Counted from the stretch's first letter, positions 22,745 through 40,788 are shown. The stretch: 64,000 nt of DNA from Halicephalobus mephisto (GCA_009193035.1 SWDT01000006.1:62001-126000); one strand, 5' to 3'. The notes: a model not told the origin generated them from the sequence alone. A program made the numbers and translations.

Positions 22745-24001
22745 TTATGTGGAGGATAAATACGGGGTTTTTGGGGATGCGTACTTGCCCACCACGAAGG
22801 GGGTCGGAGTGGGGCCTCCTAGGTTGCCGTTCGGGGCCTTTATTCTCGCTCCCTTCCTGATGGGTGGAGCCGATTGTATGATCGAGTCGTAATTATTGGG
22901 GGCTCCGGAGTAGTTAGGTACACCGTAGTCCGGAGCCTTTCTGGTTTGGCGACGAGGAGCTTCTCGTTTCCTGGTCCTGGTCGACTTGGCCTTGGGGACC
23001 TTGTAGTTCGGCTCTATGTTGGAAGGGTAAGTTTTCCTTATGGGTTTCAGTGGAGCAGACGACTTGTATTTGGGTTCCGGGGGTACTTGGGAAGGCAAGT
23101 AGTAGTCCGTAAGGAAGTCATCATTCTTCTTTTTGGGAGGAACAGAGTTGGACTTTTTCTTCGATTTCGTGGACGCCTTCGGTGGGTCCGTGAAATGAGA
23201 AGTATAGTTGGGGTAGTTGTAGTCGTCATCAAGGTCGTAGCTGTGACTGCTCTGAGGTCTCCGCTTGGACAGTGATGACATCGGAGGAACGAAGGGTTCA
23301 CTGTACCTCCTTGGAGGGGAATAAGCGGATTCCGGTCTCGGTTGACGGTCGAATTTGGAGTACCTTGAGGTTGGGGCTTTCTTGCTTTTCGGTAGCTTTT
23401 GAGTCGAGTGATTTTGGAGTTGGGAGGGCGAGAAGGGTCGTCTGGTCTGACTCGTCATCGGCTTCTGCTTCTTCTTTTTCCTTCTCGGTCGAGCACGAGA
23501 AGGAGGAGGCATGTTTCCGTTAGCAATGGCCAAGGGGAGAGGGGCTGGCCGGTTCGGGTAGTCGTCTTGCTCCACGGCTTCCGGGAGACTCACCGCCGAT
23601 CTCGCGTTCTTGATTTTGTTCGCCTGAGTCGGGTAATCGTCGTCACTGTCCGGATCATCACTGTTGTCGGAATAATCCGTCATGTAAGCCCTTCTAACCG
23701 AAGCTTCTCCTTCCGAAAGAGCTCTCCGGAGTTTCGGAGGTTTTCTCGGGGCGGGGTCAATGTAGGGGTTCGTGATGACCGAATTCCGTCTTGTCGGGGC
23801 GTTTTCCACCAGGGGGAATCCTTCGAGGTCGTCTTCGGGGTAGTCCCCACAGAGGGCGGAATCCCCACAGAAAGTCTCATCGATCGAGCTCCCCCAGCTG
23901 CTGAAGCGGGATCGGGAGGCTGGAAGGAAACCAATAGGTCCAAGAATCCGAGTCAAAACCCACTCACCTTGTCCTTTATTCGATGAAGACGCAGTTCCCA
24001 T
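22745..24001 (-). CDS. Unrecognised disordered protein with MG start (possible N-myristoylation)
   Basis: Two exons on the minus strand: 23968-24001 and 22745-23919, giving 402 aa. I do not recognise a domain. The N-terminus MGTASSSNKGQ fits an N-myristoylation signal (Gly2, small residue at position 6). The rest is low complexity: Pro, Ser, Arg, Lys, Asp and Tyr dominate. There are repeated short Tyr motifs (DDYP, DDYNYPNYTS, DYYLPSQ, PNYKVPK, DYGVPNYSGAPNNYD) and basic tracts (RPRRKKKKQKP, KSTKSKKKS). There are no hydrophobic helices. It could be a membrane-anchored scaffold or an RNA- or phase-separating protein, which is inference only. The BAG1-like gene lies upstream on the same strand, its stop 234 bp before this start. 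Confidence 0.75.
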   Translation of the reverse strand: MGTASSSNKGQGEWVLTRILGPIGFLPASRSRFSSWGSSIDETFCGDSALCGDYPEDDLEGFPLVENAPTRRNSVITNPYIDPAPRKPPKLRRALSEGEASVRRAYMTDYSDNSDDPDSDDDYPTQANKIKNARSAVSLPEAVEQDDYPNRPAPLPLAIANGNMPPPSRARPRRKKKKQKPMTSQTRRPFSPSQLQNHSTQKLPKSKKAPTSRYSKFDRQPRPESAYSPPRRYSEPFVPPMSSLSKRRPQSSHSYDLDDDYNYPNYTSHFTDPPKASTKSKKKSNSVPPKKKNDDFLTDYYLPSQVPPEPKYKSSAPLKPIRKTYPSNIEPNYKVPKAKSTRTRKREAPRRQTRKAPDYGVPNYSGAPNNYDSIIQSAPPIRKGARIKAPNGNLGGPTPTPFVVGKYASPKTPYLSST

Positions 24002-24235
24002 CTGTTTTCAAACAAAAATATCTACAAAAACACAAAAACTCTTGTTCGAAATCTTCTAAAACTGCCAATAGCCTATGGCAACAGTGGTGGTCAGGAATTT
24101 AAAATTTACTCCGGACAAAGAAATCTCTACTTCGTTATTCTAGGTCTTTGCCTTGGTTCTGTCGAGAGAACTCTGTAGAATATCTTTATATAAATACCAG
24201 AGATCATGAAACACAACTAGACTAACAAGCACTGG

Positions 24236-24988
24236 TTACTCCCTATCCTTGAGGCTGTCCTTCAACTGCTCCAATCGAAACTTGAACTTGTCGTTGAAAT
24301 TCAGATACTCTTGAATCCCGTTAATCATTGTCTTTCTGAACTCTCTGTTCTTTTGGCGCACAGCTTCTGGAGTATCGTCGTCAAAGATCTGGATTCCGTC
24401 GATGGCGGAAAGATACTTCTCAGAAGTATCGATAAAGTGAAGAACCCGCTTGTTCAGCCGACCAATCATCTCCTCAGTCATTTGAGCTGAAATTGGTTCA
24501 GTAAACTTCAATTCAAGAATTCAAAAATCACCGTTTAAAAAGTTCTGTTCGAGCAACTCCATATCAGCTTTGATTTCGTCATAGCTTTGTGCCAGCTTTG
24601 ATAATTGATCTTTTTCAAATCTCTTCAATTTCTGCAGTCCTACGTCTTCAACCGGTACTGTCTTTGGTTTTCCTAAGCCCATAACCTTGTCGCCACTCTT
24701 GAATCCATATTGCTGAAGTTGTTCATTGACGTCCATAGTCAGCATCTTTCCTAAGCAAGTCAGATCCATATATCAAACACAGTTAAAAACCAAACCTTTA
24801 TAAATTAACTTCATTGAATGACCGTCAAATTTGGAATTGTCAGTGATAAACGTCCTCAAATCACCCACAGTCCGGCAAATGACGCCGGAGGATGCAGCAT
24901 CTTCCTCAGCTGGTTCAGGCTCCGTTCCGTCAGAAACCGTAATTTCCAGTGGCTGACCGGCAAGGACAACGTTAATCTTGATCGTCAT
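24236..24988 (-). CDS. BAG1-like Hsp70 co-chaperone
   Basis: Three exons on the minus strand: 24796-24988, 24532-24750 and 24236-24486, giving 220 aa (C. elegans BAG-1 is about 210 aa). An N-terminal ubiquitin-like domain spans about residues 1-95 (MTIKINVVLAGQPLEITVSD, SMKLIYKGKMLTMD, YGFKSGDKVMGLG). A C-terminal BAG domain spans about residues 110-215 (LSKLAQSYDEIKADMELLEQ, LHFIDTSEKYLSAIDGI, RKTMINGIQEYLN). BAG1 proteins bind the Hsp70 ATPase domain and promote nucleotide exchange. The donor and acceptor of each intron restore the conserved frame. Confidence 0.9.
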
Positions 24989-25416
24989 GACGTCTCTCGC
25001 AAAATAGGAGCAGCGGGAACGAAACGAGGAGAGATGGCCTCGGAATCGAGAGGAGAACGGAATGACGCAAGAATCCGGGTCAGACTTTCCCAGGGACGAC
25101 TTACGCTCGCCCTTACTGTTCTCTTGGGACCCACCTGGCTCGTGTTGATGGATTTCGTTTTCTCCTTATTCTTGGATACTCCAGACTTTGTTCCAGACTT
25201 GCTGTTCACTCTCGGCAGGACACTTATCCAAGTCGGCTTGTCACAAATATGCTAGCCCAAGACATTCCTTTGTCCTCCCGAGTCCAATTTTCGGCCTTGT
25301 TGTGTTCCGTGATTTTCCGTCTTTCCGCCTTTGATGAACCCAAAGTTTAGTTTGATGTTGATGGATAGACTTGTAGAAAAGCCGTCAAAATTACGTCCAC
25401 AATCGAAAACGCCCCT
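24989..25416. other. Divergent promoter region between BAG1 and CNEP1R1
   Basis: The two genes start 428 bp apart on opposite strands. I see no further coding sequence. Promoter function is inferred from position. Confidence 0.4.
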
Positions 25417-28400
25417 ATGAAGATGGAGAACCCTACTGCGTGTGAAGGTCAGTTTATATCCTCGTTCAAAATTAGTTTTCATATATGAATTTCCGCTTTA
25501 TCAATTCCTACAAGGCTAGGGAAAGTTAATAAGCTTTTTTCTAAGAAGATTGAGTGAGAATTTATAAATGAATTTAGTTTATCAGTAGTTGTAAGCCGGA
25601 AATTGATTATAGTATTATCTGTTTCAGACATGATATTCTTTGAACGGAGACTAACTGAGATTATAAAGAATGCAAAGCCCTGGAGGTACAAGTGGTGGTG
25701 TAAGTCATCCATCAGAATGAATTGTGCGATGGAAATTTTTTTCAGCTTTTTTGGCTATTGTCCTTTCGGCCCTTATTTACGCTCTATATTATCTCATTAT
25801 TGACGAGACCGTTAGATTTGTAAGTTTATTTTTGCACCTGCAATCTTTCAATGATTTTGGCTGAATTTCAATTTGCAGGTCACAGTGGGAGAGACGTTAT
25901 ATAAACACCCGCTCTTTGCCATCAGTGCTACCGCCTTTTGGGGTCTTTTTCTGATCGGGATCCATAAAAGGATGATCTCACATAAGATGTAGGTTCTTTG
26001 GGAATCGGAGACCCGTTAATCTCTGTTGACAATGATGAGATTAATAGGTCCACACAGAAACTACAACAAACCAAGCATAGATTCAAAAAGCTTTGTTACG
26101 TTTTCGAAGGCTGTTTTTGGCCAAAAAGATTGATTTTGGGCAGAATAGCCATCAAGTGTACTGGTTTTTCGTTTAAAGGGAAAACTGGATTCCTTCTGGG
26201 TTTAACGAAAGTCGATTGATTAGTTTGAGATAATGCTTAGACTGAATGGTCAAGTTTATTTTCCCTCGATCAAATTTTTGAGAGCAGTGGTGCATGTATT
26301 CCAATTATTCCCGCTGGCTGTTGCAAAACAATCCCCGCTCACTGGTCAGTCTGAATCAAGTTAGCGCGGAAGAGAGATTCTCAGTCACACACCTCTCAAG
26401 GTTCATTTTATGTCTTTCTGGATGCTGGCGAAACATTTCGTACTCGTGTTTGCGCTGAGTTGAAAAATCTTGATCCATCTAGTTTTCAAAATTACTACGT
26501 TTTGTAAATTGCAATGTTAGTTTTGAGTAATTACTGTTGTGAGACTCCCATAAGCAGAGACTTGCGCATGTCCTTTTAAGGCTTTTCCACTTCCCTTTTA
26601 GTTGTATTCAAAGGGATTGGATGGCAGTCGACGGATGAATGAGGTGGATTAGTTTTCACTTTTTCCGTCGAGCTTTATTCGTGCTCTGTATTCTCTATTT
26701 TGACTTAAGGCAGTGGATTTTCACATTGGGGTTTTAAAGTGGAATGAATTTTCTAAATCCTGGATTCCATAACACTGTTATTTATGTCACTAAACCCGAG
26801 CTAGTTTCGACTTTGAATTTTATCTTATCTGCTATCTTCTCGGTTTAATTCTGGTTCTTACACTAATTCGATTTCTTTCATTTTCAAATTTTGTTATTTC
26901 AAAACAATTCGTTAATGGTGTTCGTAATACAAAAAAAACAATGAAGAGAATAGACAATGTTTGTCAAAAGTTTGATGCGCAATGTCCCTTATTCTTTTCA
27001 TCAATACCTTTTGTCGACACTTTGCTCTCTTTAGGTCAAAGAAAGCTTTTCGCAATTTCTTGGATAGTTTTGAGAAATGTTTGTTCGTAGACGATTTCTG
27101 AAATAATATTTTTGGGTGTGCACTTGGATTGTTTTTTCTGGGTGTCAACAAATGAGAAATCATCTTGTCAAAATAAGATACATGACGCTAAATCGTGTTA
27201 TGTGATTGATAAGGTTTTTTGAGATGTTTGTGGGTGGGAATTGTTTCATAAGAGTTTGAATAGGACAGATGATTCATTTGCTTTGTCCGTCAAACTGTAC
27301 TTGAGTGAATTTTTTAACACTTGAAAACTTCCCCAAGGACTCGTTATTTCATCTTTTGATTACTCCAGAGAATTACTCATTTTTCATGCTTGTAAGGACT
27401 CTTCCGGATGTCGTTCGGAATGTTATTTATGGACTAGAAAGGGTTCCATTGAAAATTTTTTGGGTTGATTAGGCTCTTTTCAAGTCCATTGTTTTTTGGA
27501 TAAAAGGCCTAGTTCCATCTTTCGCGTGACGGCTCCCGACAAATTTGTTCTTTTACACTGAAACTTCATGTTTTGGAAATTCTTGAGGCTTGTAATCTTA
27601 TTGAAGGAATATAATTTGATTATTGACTGACATGTCAGGGAAATTGTGGCCTTGGTTGCGGTTGTATGACTTGAGTTTTGCTTTCGAGTAATGAATTCCT
27701 CGTCTGCCAATGTGGGTTCTATTCTAGGCATTTTTAACGATTTCTTTTTTGGATGTTATTGAATTACACAACTTTGACTTTTTTTTATTGAGTTTCATAT
27801 TGCTTCTATAAACCAAATCTCTATGCTTGGTTTGTTAATCCATGGATATTGAAAAGATCCAAATGGCTGTTTTTACCTTTTCTAATGTTTTAGCCTTGCA
27901 AATCGATGTCGGATGGTCTTGGCAGATTTCTGTCTCAGTTGCGATGAGGTTTGTTTTTTATCTTATAAGCAAATTATGCATGGAATAATTTCTTGTCTTT
28001 ATCTTTATGCTTTAGGGGAAATCGACATGCTTTTAAAATTCTAGCTTCTTGCTACACCCGTTTTGAATATTCCGCCCTCATAAAATTTTAAATAAACGTT
28101 GAACGTGTTTTGAAATGAAATTTTAACTTTATTTCAACTTTATGGCGCAGAATGGATGACATGGAATTTGTCATCTTGTTTATTTTCTCAAGCTCAAATT
28201 GATGTTTTGGTTTTGCTGCACTTTGTCTCGTCTGGAACTAAACTCAAAAATTTTGAAAAATGGGCTGCTTTGAAAATTGCTCTAGAGTTTATTGAAAGAA
28301 TGAATCGATTTTGACTAGCGCTATACCTTTTGAAGTGTCTCTTTAACTCTAAGCTGTTTTTTCTCTTGAAATACATATTGTTTTCAGAACGGCAAATTAA

Positions 28401-28486
28401 TTGTTCGTCCTACGTTGACGCCCAACTTGACGCAGACAATGACTGGGTTTGGTGGTTCTTTCCCAAATGGAGATCGGTTTGCATGA
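25417..28486 (+). CDS. CNEP1R1/NEPR-1-like nuclear envelope phosphatase regulatory subunit
   Basis: Six exons: 25417-25447, 25628-25699, 25746-25819, 25879-25988, 27894-27948 and 28388-28486, giving 146 aa (147 codons with stop). The pieces align in order with human CNEP1R1/TMEM188: ED-FERRLTE near the start (CEDMIFFERRLTEII), TM1 (FLAIVLSALIYALYYLI), HPLFAISATAFWGLFLIG with GIHKR, then NRCRMVLADFCLSCDE, then NGKLIVRP. The protein holds the CTDNEP1 phosphatase that dephosphorylates lipin at the nuclear envelope and ER. The first four exons are compact. The 55-bp fifth exon sits after a 1,905-bp intron and the last after a 439-bp intron, so gene predictors may truncate the model at the TAG just past 25988. 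The first exon is supported by frame and by similarity to the human N-terminus. A second ATG lies at 25423. Confidence 0.85.
25989..27893 (+). other. Unusually long intron of the CNEP1R1-like gene
   Basis: At 1.9 kb this intron is about 40 times the local norm. It is T-rich. It holds one ATG-initiated antisense frame (26912-27163, 83 aa, very basic, with KLSKKLRKAFFDLKRAKCRQ) with no family match that I recognise. No repeat or transposon ends are visible. Confidence 0.5.
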
Positions 28487-28900
28487 ATCCTGAATGCTTC
28501 ACTGTTTCTGCCGGTGTTCCCTCCTCCGGGTTGTACAGTCTTTAATACTTTCCAATCTACTCCTCACTTTCATTTGTCTTGGTGTCCTAATATACGAAGT
28601 TTTGAAATCGAGATCTTTAGTTTCCCGGTTATGTCCGAATTTACCGTGAACAATAATTCTGTACTATTTTATTGAGTTTTAGGGGAAAAATCTTTGCCAT
28701 CTTTAATTGGCAGCTTTTCAGAATTACAGGTTATCTGATTTATGAGGTTTGGTTGGTTTTACTGGCTATTGCTAATGTAAAGTTTTAGATCAGCTTTGAA
28801 CTGATAATTCCTTACTCTTCTCATTTACTTGAGAAGTTTATTGGTGCCAACAGCAGAACTTCTAGTCTGCTGCATATTGTATTTGCCTGTTTTTCAAAAG

Positions 28901-35160
<6,260 letters not shown>

Positions 35161-35308
35161 ATTTATCCGGAAAATCTCTTTAACAATGACGGGCTGTGTA
35201 TCTGTAGAAATATCTAGGTCCCAGAGATTCTAGACTGTAAATATTGTTATGTAAATCTTGGGGTAAGGAAGAGCGATAATTTTATTATGGAATGAATAAA
35301 ATAAGTAT

Positions 35309-36336
35309 TTAAGAAAGGACGTATTCCTCTTGTTTGATGGAAGGAACCACTTCCTGTTGTTGGGGATGGTCGAACATGACCTCCTTCGTTTCGGTGTATT
35401 TCGAGGGCACGATAGAGGGGGCGAGGATTTGGGAGACACCGCAGTCGGAGGGGCAGTAGGAGGCGGGTTGTCCTGGCTCTCCTGGAGGACCCCAAGGACC
35501 GGGTTCCCCAGGACCTCCGGGAGGACCGTCTGCTCCAGGGGGTCCTTGAGGACCTGGCTTTCCTGGGGTTCCTGGCTCGACGGACCTCTTCCCTGAAGGT
35601 CCTGGTGGTCCTTTTGGTCCCTGAGGACCTGGTGGGCCTTTAGGGCCTTTAATACCGATACCGGCGACGACTGTATCTCCTCTGGGTCCTGGAGGTCCTA
35701 ATGGTCCCTGTAGCCCGGGTTCTCCCTCGGAGCCGGGACGACCTGGAGGTCCTTCTGGTCCAAAGTTTCCGGGTTGTCCCATGTCTCCTGGATGTCCCGG
35801 ATCCCCGGACATGCCTCTCTCTCCTTGAGGTCCTCTTTTTCCCGGGGGACCTCCAGGGCAAATAACACAAGGCAAATCATCTTGAGGCTCCAGTTCGATG
35901 TCGAATCCGTCCTCTCCTGCGGGTCCTGTATTTCCCGGCATTCCGGGAATCCCATCTTCTCCAGGAATTCCTGGTTCTCCAACCTGCAATATACTCTGGT
36001 TGATCGATAGTTAAATAACGAAATCACCTGTCCAGAAGGGCAGCTGAGAGGACCACATCCGGAGCACATTGACTTCTCCCAAGGGGACCTAGTCTTTCTC
36101 GTGAAGAAAATTGGCTTCCCCTCCTTGATTCCATCATCCCTGAGGATTCCCTGCATCGAGTACCAGATGACATTGGAGTGCTCCTTGAACTTCTCCGACC
36201 TGATCGAAATCTGGATCTGTTCCCAGGAGGCTTTCGAGTACAGCACAGGAGTACTGGTCAACAAGGTCACTACAGTAACCACACTGAGGATACAGGACCC
36301 CAGTGCCACATTATAATAAAATTCGTACTTTCCCAT
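35309..36336 (-). CDS. Nematode cuticle collagen
   Basis: Two exons on the minus strand: 36028-36336 and 35309-35983, giving 327 aa. An N-terminal hydrophobic segment ([20 protein letters not shown]) is followed by a non-collagen region with a kex-like basic site ([14 protein letters not shown]) and a Cys cluster ([14 protein letters not shown]). Gly-X-Y blocks follow, interrupted by [10 protein letters not shown] and by a short spacer VVAGIGI, and closed by CPSDCG and a Ser/Glu-rich tail. This is the standard layout of nematode cuticle collagens, which are secreted, cleaved and cross-linked in the exoskeleton. The first-to-second exon join at GQ|VGEPG is in phase. Its stop is 148 bp from that of the convergent PQ-loop gene. 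Confidence 0.95.
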
Positions 36337-36860
36337 TTTCCTGGAAAAATAAATCCCAGTTTTCGCTTTATAATCCCGGAAATTCGGTCGATCCAGGTTA
36401 CTTAAAAAATAGGTTACCTGGTTTTATCAAAAAATGAAATGTGTGATCAGAAATTAGGTCAACTGGGTTTCTTCAGACGTTTTCTCTTTCATCGCGAATG
36501 ATTCCAAAAATTACTCCATCCTCAATCCCGAAAAACCCAAAATGCACCGAAAATTACATTCTTCGTCTTCATCTTCAAAACAATCTCTGGTAAAACATCG
36601 ATTTCAAAAGATAAAAAGTGTCACGTCCTCTGTTGACGTCAGAAGGTTCCGTCTCCTGAATTTCCTAATTTCCTAATTTATAACAGAAAACGAAAAAATT
36701 GAAAAACCCTATCATTAGCTGTCTTACATTTATTCGCCACTCATGACTATTTCTCCCATGAGAACTACACTCTACTCTTTATGAAAAATGTTCCCATCAC
36801 AGATAAAATTTCAGGAATATCTTTCAAATTAGTGCATTATATATACATTGATTGCTGCAA
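36337..36860 (-). other. Collagen upstream region
   Basis: A 524-bp gap between the SYAP1-like stop and the collagen start. No coding sequence is visible. It probably holds the collagen promoter and the SYAP1 3'UTR. Confidence 0.4.
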
Positions 36861-37968
36861 TTATTGTTCGCTGTCGGCTTCCAAGAGCTCTTGAATCTCC
36901 TTCTCCCACTGTTCCTCATTCTTTCCCGTAGCTTTCTCAACCATCTCATAGTCCAAATCACTCAGGAGTTCTTTTTCCCAGTCTTCATCTGAAAATCGGT
37001 CTATTCAACCAAGTCAAAAACACCACTCACCAATAGGAGAATTGGATGATTTGCTATTCTTCTTTTTGCATTGTTCGTTCTCACTGGAGCTTTCAATCTC
37101 TTCCTTCAAACTTGGGCTCGCGGATTTCTCCATTTCCTTATCAGACTCATCCTTCTCAATCACAGGTTCCTGGGCAGAAGTTTGGGGTTCTTCCGACTCC
37201 TTGGCTATCTCCTGTTTCTTTGCAGCTTTGGCCAGTAGCATTTTCTTAACGAGGGAAACTCGGTAAAAGTAATTATGCCAGAATTTCTCTTCGGAAATCT
37301 TCTTTGGAACCAACTCATAACGAACCTTGCTCAAGGTAGGATCATGTTTGATCAAATCAGCCGCAATTTCCTCAACATTGATGATCTCCACTTCTTTTCC
37401 AGCAGGAGGTTCTTCCAAGAAATTACGAGTATCCAAAGAAAGAGCCAAAATATGTTTTCTTGCAAGTTCTTCATCCGGCATTCCAATCCAAGGAGCCTTT
37501 GTTTCTTCCATAACTTTCTCCTTCTTCAATTTCTCACTAAATTCCTTATTCTCTTTCTCCAATTCTGCAATCATTGTTTTTTGAGTAACAGTTTCAGACA
37601 ATTTGCTCGCTTTCTCAGCTAAAACGGTAGCTTGAGCCTGAGCACGTTGAGCATATTCAGTCGCGTGTTCACTAGCAGATTTAGCATAAACTTTGGCTTG
37701 AGATGTAGCTTTGCTTGCGAAAGAGTACAATTTGTCTGAAAATTCCCATTCCTTATTCTTAAAACACTTTAAAGAACTTACTAGCAATTAGAGAAGTATT
37801 AATTGAAACTTCTTCTGCCGATTTCTTCTCCGGATCAACGTCATTATCTACCTTCTTTTCTTCCGATTCTTTCTCAACAGGTCCCTTGTCTTCTTCATTA
37901 TCAGAATCCGGCATCTGAACCAGCATGCTCGTAATGGCCCGAGAGGCCCCTTCGAACAAGTTCATCAT
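36861..37968 (-). CDS. SYAP1-like BSD-domain protein
   Basis: Three exons on the minus strand: 37782-37968, 37031-37735 and 36861-36988, giving 339 aa (human SYAP1 is 352). After an acidic N-terminus there is an amphipathic, Ala-rich coiled region ([20 protein letters not shown]). A BSD domain follows, with [35 protein letters not shown] and RVSLVKKML. The C-terminus [17 protein letters not shown] and [12 protein letters not shown] matches the WEKE repeats of SYAP1. Family members promote AKT activation downstream of TORC2 in mammals and act at synapses in flies; the role here is inferred from homology. ATG 37968 sits shortly after a tttttag acceptor, 235 bp downstream of the OCRL stop, suggesting co-transcription. 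Confidence 0.9.
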
Positions 37969-38203
37969 TTTTCCAAACTAAAAATACCTTAAAAATCATC
38001 ATGAATCAAAATCAAAGATATTCTGGGAAAATTCAACCCTTGATACAAATCCTGATTTCTAATAGTGAATTACTCATCTTAACTACCATGATACATGTCA
38101 AACAATAAAAATCGAATCAACCGAAATGCTGGGAATTAAATTGGCACTAAAAATCTTTGATGAAAGCGGTGCACCGGAAATGAGCAAGTGAAAATAAAAG
38201 CAA

Positions 38204-40788
38204 TCAAATTGAAGAATTTTCTGGTAACGGATCGAATCCTTTCTTTGTACGACGAAGGTTAATACAGTAAAGGGTCAGCTTCTTCCTCGAGGCTTGTTCT
38301 TTCATGCTCTTATCTTGGAAGAGAACATCTGACAGAACATTAATATTATCTAAACGAGTGATGAGTCATTTTCAATAATAAAAAACATACTAAAGAACCG
38401 AGAGTTCTGAACAGTGAGATCGACGAAGAAATCCAACAGGTAATCCATGACTTTCAGGTTCTCCGAAGGGAAGGAGGAAACCGTCAAGAAGTAAGAGGTG
38501 TCATCTGTGCATTGCTCTAGATTGATGCTTTTTGGAATGATCGGTTCTTTGAAAGACTCCAAGAGCATCAGAAGGGTGGAATAGAGCATATCCGTCCACC
38601 TTTGGTTTCCCCTCTTGAAGAGATCCTTAGGACGGCCATCGTCGAGAATATCCCGAATTTGATGGAAATATGATTCCGAGAAAGTTTCATCAAAGAGAAT
38701 CATCTCCAGTCCGAGAACCCGCATTGCAGAACACAACCAGAAGATTTGGATCGGCACTCGGGAATCTCCATTTTGTAGTGGATCATTCAAATCCGGAGCT
38801 GCTATTAACAAATCCTCCTCGTTCTGCGGCACCCTTGATCCCAAGTTCTTCAAATGGATAAAGGAACAACCAAAACAGCTCTTCTGGTACTCTGCTTCAA
38901 CGACAACAAAGTAATCCCTTCCCTGATCCAGCCGAATGACCTGAATACAGCTCAAGTGAGCCTTGGATATTCCTGGCTTTGAGATTATCCTTGCTTCCTC
39001 GTCGCCAACCGAGACTTGAAACGAAACTTGAACTTCTTCACCTGTTGCAATGAAGGAGCTGTTCGGGGTTATTGTCAGCCATTTTTCCGGAAGATCTTCA
39101 GCCTGATGAGAAGAAGCAAATGAAAACCTTGTTCCCGTCTTCCCGATGTTCTTGATAGTCAGTACTTGAACCACAGCCGATTTGTACTTGACTGAGCCAA
39201 ATTTGAACTAAAAAACAAGTATAATTAAATTGAGAAGCAAACATTGCATGCAATATTGAATATCCATTTTTACATAATTCTCAATTTGTCAATGAAGATT
39301 CCGGAAATCTAAATGGGTAATTAAAATACATCATTTCTCCCAAATATGTCGAGATAAAGGTGAATAACTAAGGAAGGAAGAAATCAGCGCTTTTGGGAGA
39401 TTCCCGCAGAAACTAGTAGGTATATAAAGTGGACTATCAAGATGATACAAAGGAAATAAAGAAATTTGTATTGATTTGGGTGGGTTTTTAGTGCTTTCCT
39501 GGAATCGTTAAAATTCAATGCGACTAAGTTCCTCATGATCGATATTGCACGCAATGTTCAAAGCCTAAGGCGATTAGATAAAATGCAAATCAACCAACTT
39601 CTGTAGCTGAGAGCTGGATCTGCGGGAGCATGTCGTTGGCCATTCTGTCGCCTTCTCGCAGAACTGCTTCATAAACCTTGGCTTTCTTCTTGTTATCTAC
39701 TATCCTCGTCCCTACCTTGAAAACTGCTCTGACTGGTTTGTGGTCACTGAACATGATCTTCTCCACACTGGTGTACTCATTTTGAGCCACTTTCACGTGC
39801 TTGTCTTTGGTCCAATACAAAACCCGGTCGCACCAAGCTGGAACCCGTCTCTTCTCACTCGTATCCCACCTCGAAGTGCCTGTGTCGAACTTGTAGGTCG
39901 GTCTAAATGGGACTCCCAGAGGCTCCTTGAACCCTTGGAAGGCTTGTTTTATGATCTGCTGCTTCTTGAGCTGGTCATATTGGAACAAGTCATAGTAATT
40001 ACCGGTTTCAATTTTCCTGACAACTTCCTCGTAACCCATCACCGTGTCCAGTCGGTAGTTCAGATCCCCCAGCCAGAAAACAATGTCGTGTTCATAGAGT
40101 CCTTTGCCGTTTCCGAATTTCATCTGGGAAATTTCCCTAAAGTCCTGATTCCTCTTCGACAACTCTCCTCCTGCGGCAAAGTGGCTGTTGACGAAGCAAA
40201 CTGAAGTGTTGTTCAGATCCAGACTGGCTCCGACTCCTCCTTTGTTTCCAAATTTAAGGAATCCCGTTGCCACAAACGCAGAATGAACCGGAGACTTGAT
40301 GGCAATCTTAGATTCTGTATTTCGGTATATAACCAAGAAGATTCCGATAAGCCTGACAACCGTGAGTTGTTCATAGACACGAGGCAGATTCTTCTGAAGC
40401 ACAAACAGCCATTGGTCTTCCCGAATCGTGTTGTCTGTCACATATGTTCCTAAAGCTAGATCCATCTCCTGTAACCTGAAAAAAACAATCAGTAAAGTGG
40501 AGATTAAGCTACGTTTACCCGATGACAACGAAATCCGGCAAGTTCTCCGTATCAAACACCAGCCAGTCTTGAAAGTAGTCTGGGGGTGACTTCCCATTGA
40601 CATTGAAAGTGGTAATAAATATCGATGCATTGGCATAAGTACAGAACCTGAAGAGTAGGCCGTAAATTAATCAAGACCGAATCAAACAACTTGTCTTCGT
40701 ATTCGGTTAGTATATCATCGATGTTAGGATCGTTGATTGCTGCCGATAAAGAATTTGCGTTCTCGGGAGCTGAAGTGTAGAATGTCAT
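38204..40788 (-). CDS. OCRL/INPP5B-type inositol polyphosphate 5-phosphatase
   Basis: Five exons on the minus strand: 40691-40788, 40519-40647, 39599-40475, 38391-39207 and 38204-38328, giving 681 aa. The catalytic domain (about residues 30-370) carries TTFNVNGK, FVVIGLQEMDL, NKGGVGASL, VNSHFAAG, FWLGDLNYRLD, PTYKF, RVPAWCDRVLY and MFSDHKPV. All motifs needed for Mg-dependent hydrolysis of PI(4,5)P2 5-phosphate are visible. An ASH domain follows (FKFGSVKYKSAVVQVLTIKN), then a divergent RhoGAP-like domain (about residues 480-680, with IPIQIFWLCSAMRVLG), as in OCRL. There is no C-terminal CAAX box, which favours OCRL over INPP5B. OCRL acts on endosomes and at cilia with Rab partners. The start at 40788 follows a ttttag acceptor by a few bases; upstream open frame without ATG is probably untranslated. 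Confidence 0.9.

Noticed and set aside
23399..23986. Plus-strand open frame of about 195 codons
   Set aside because: Arg/Val/Ser-rich shadow of the low-complexity minus-strand gene; no start context or splice partners.
25630..25991. CNEP1R1 as a short protein starting at 25630 and ending at TAG 25991
   Set aside because: The exons at 25417, 27894 and 28388 continue the family alignment in phase on both sides.
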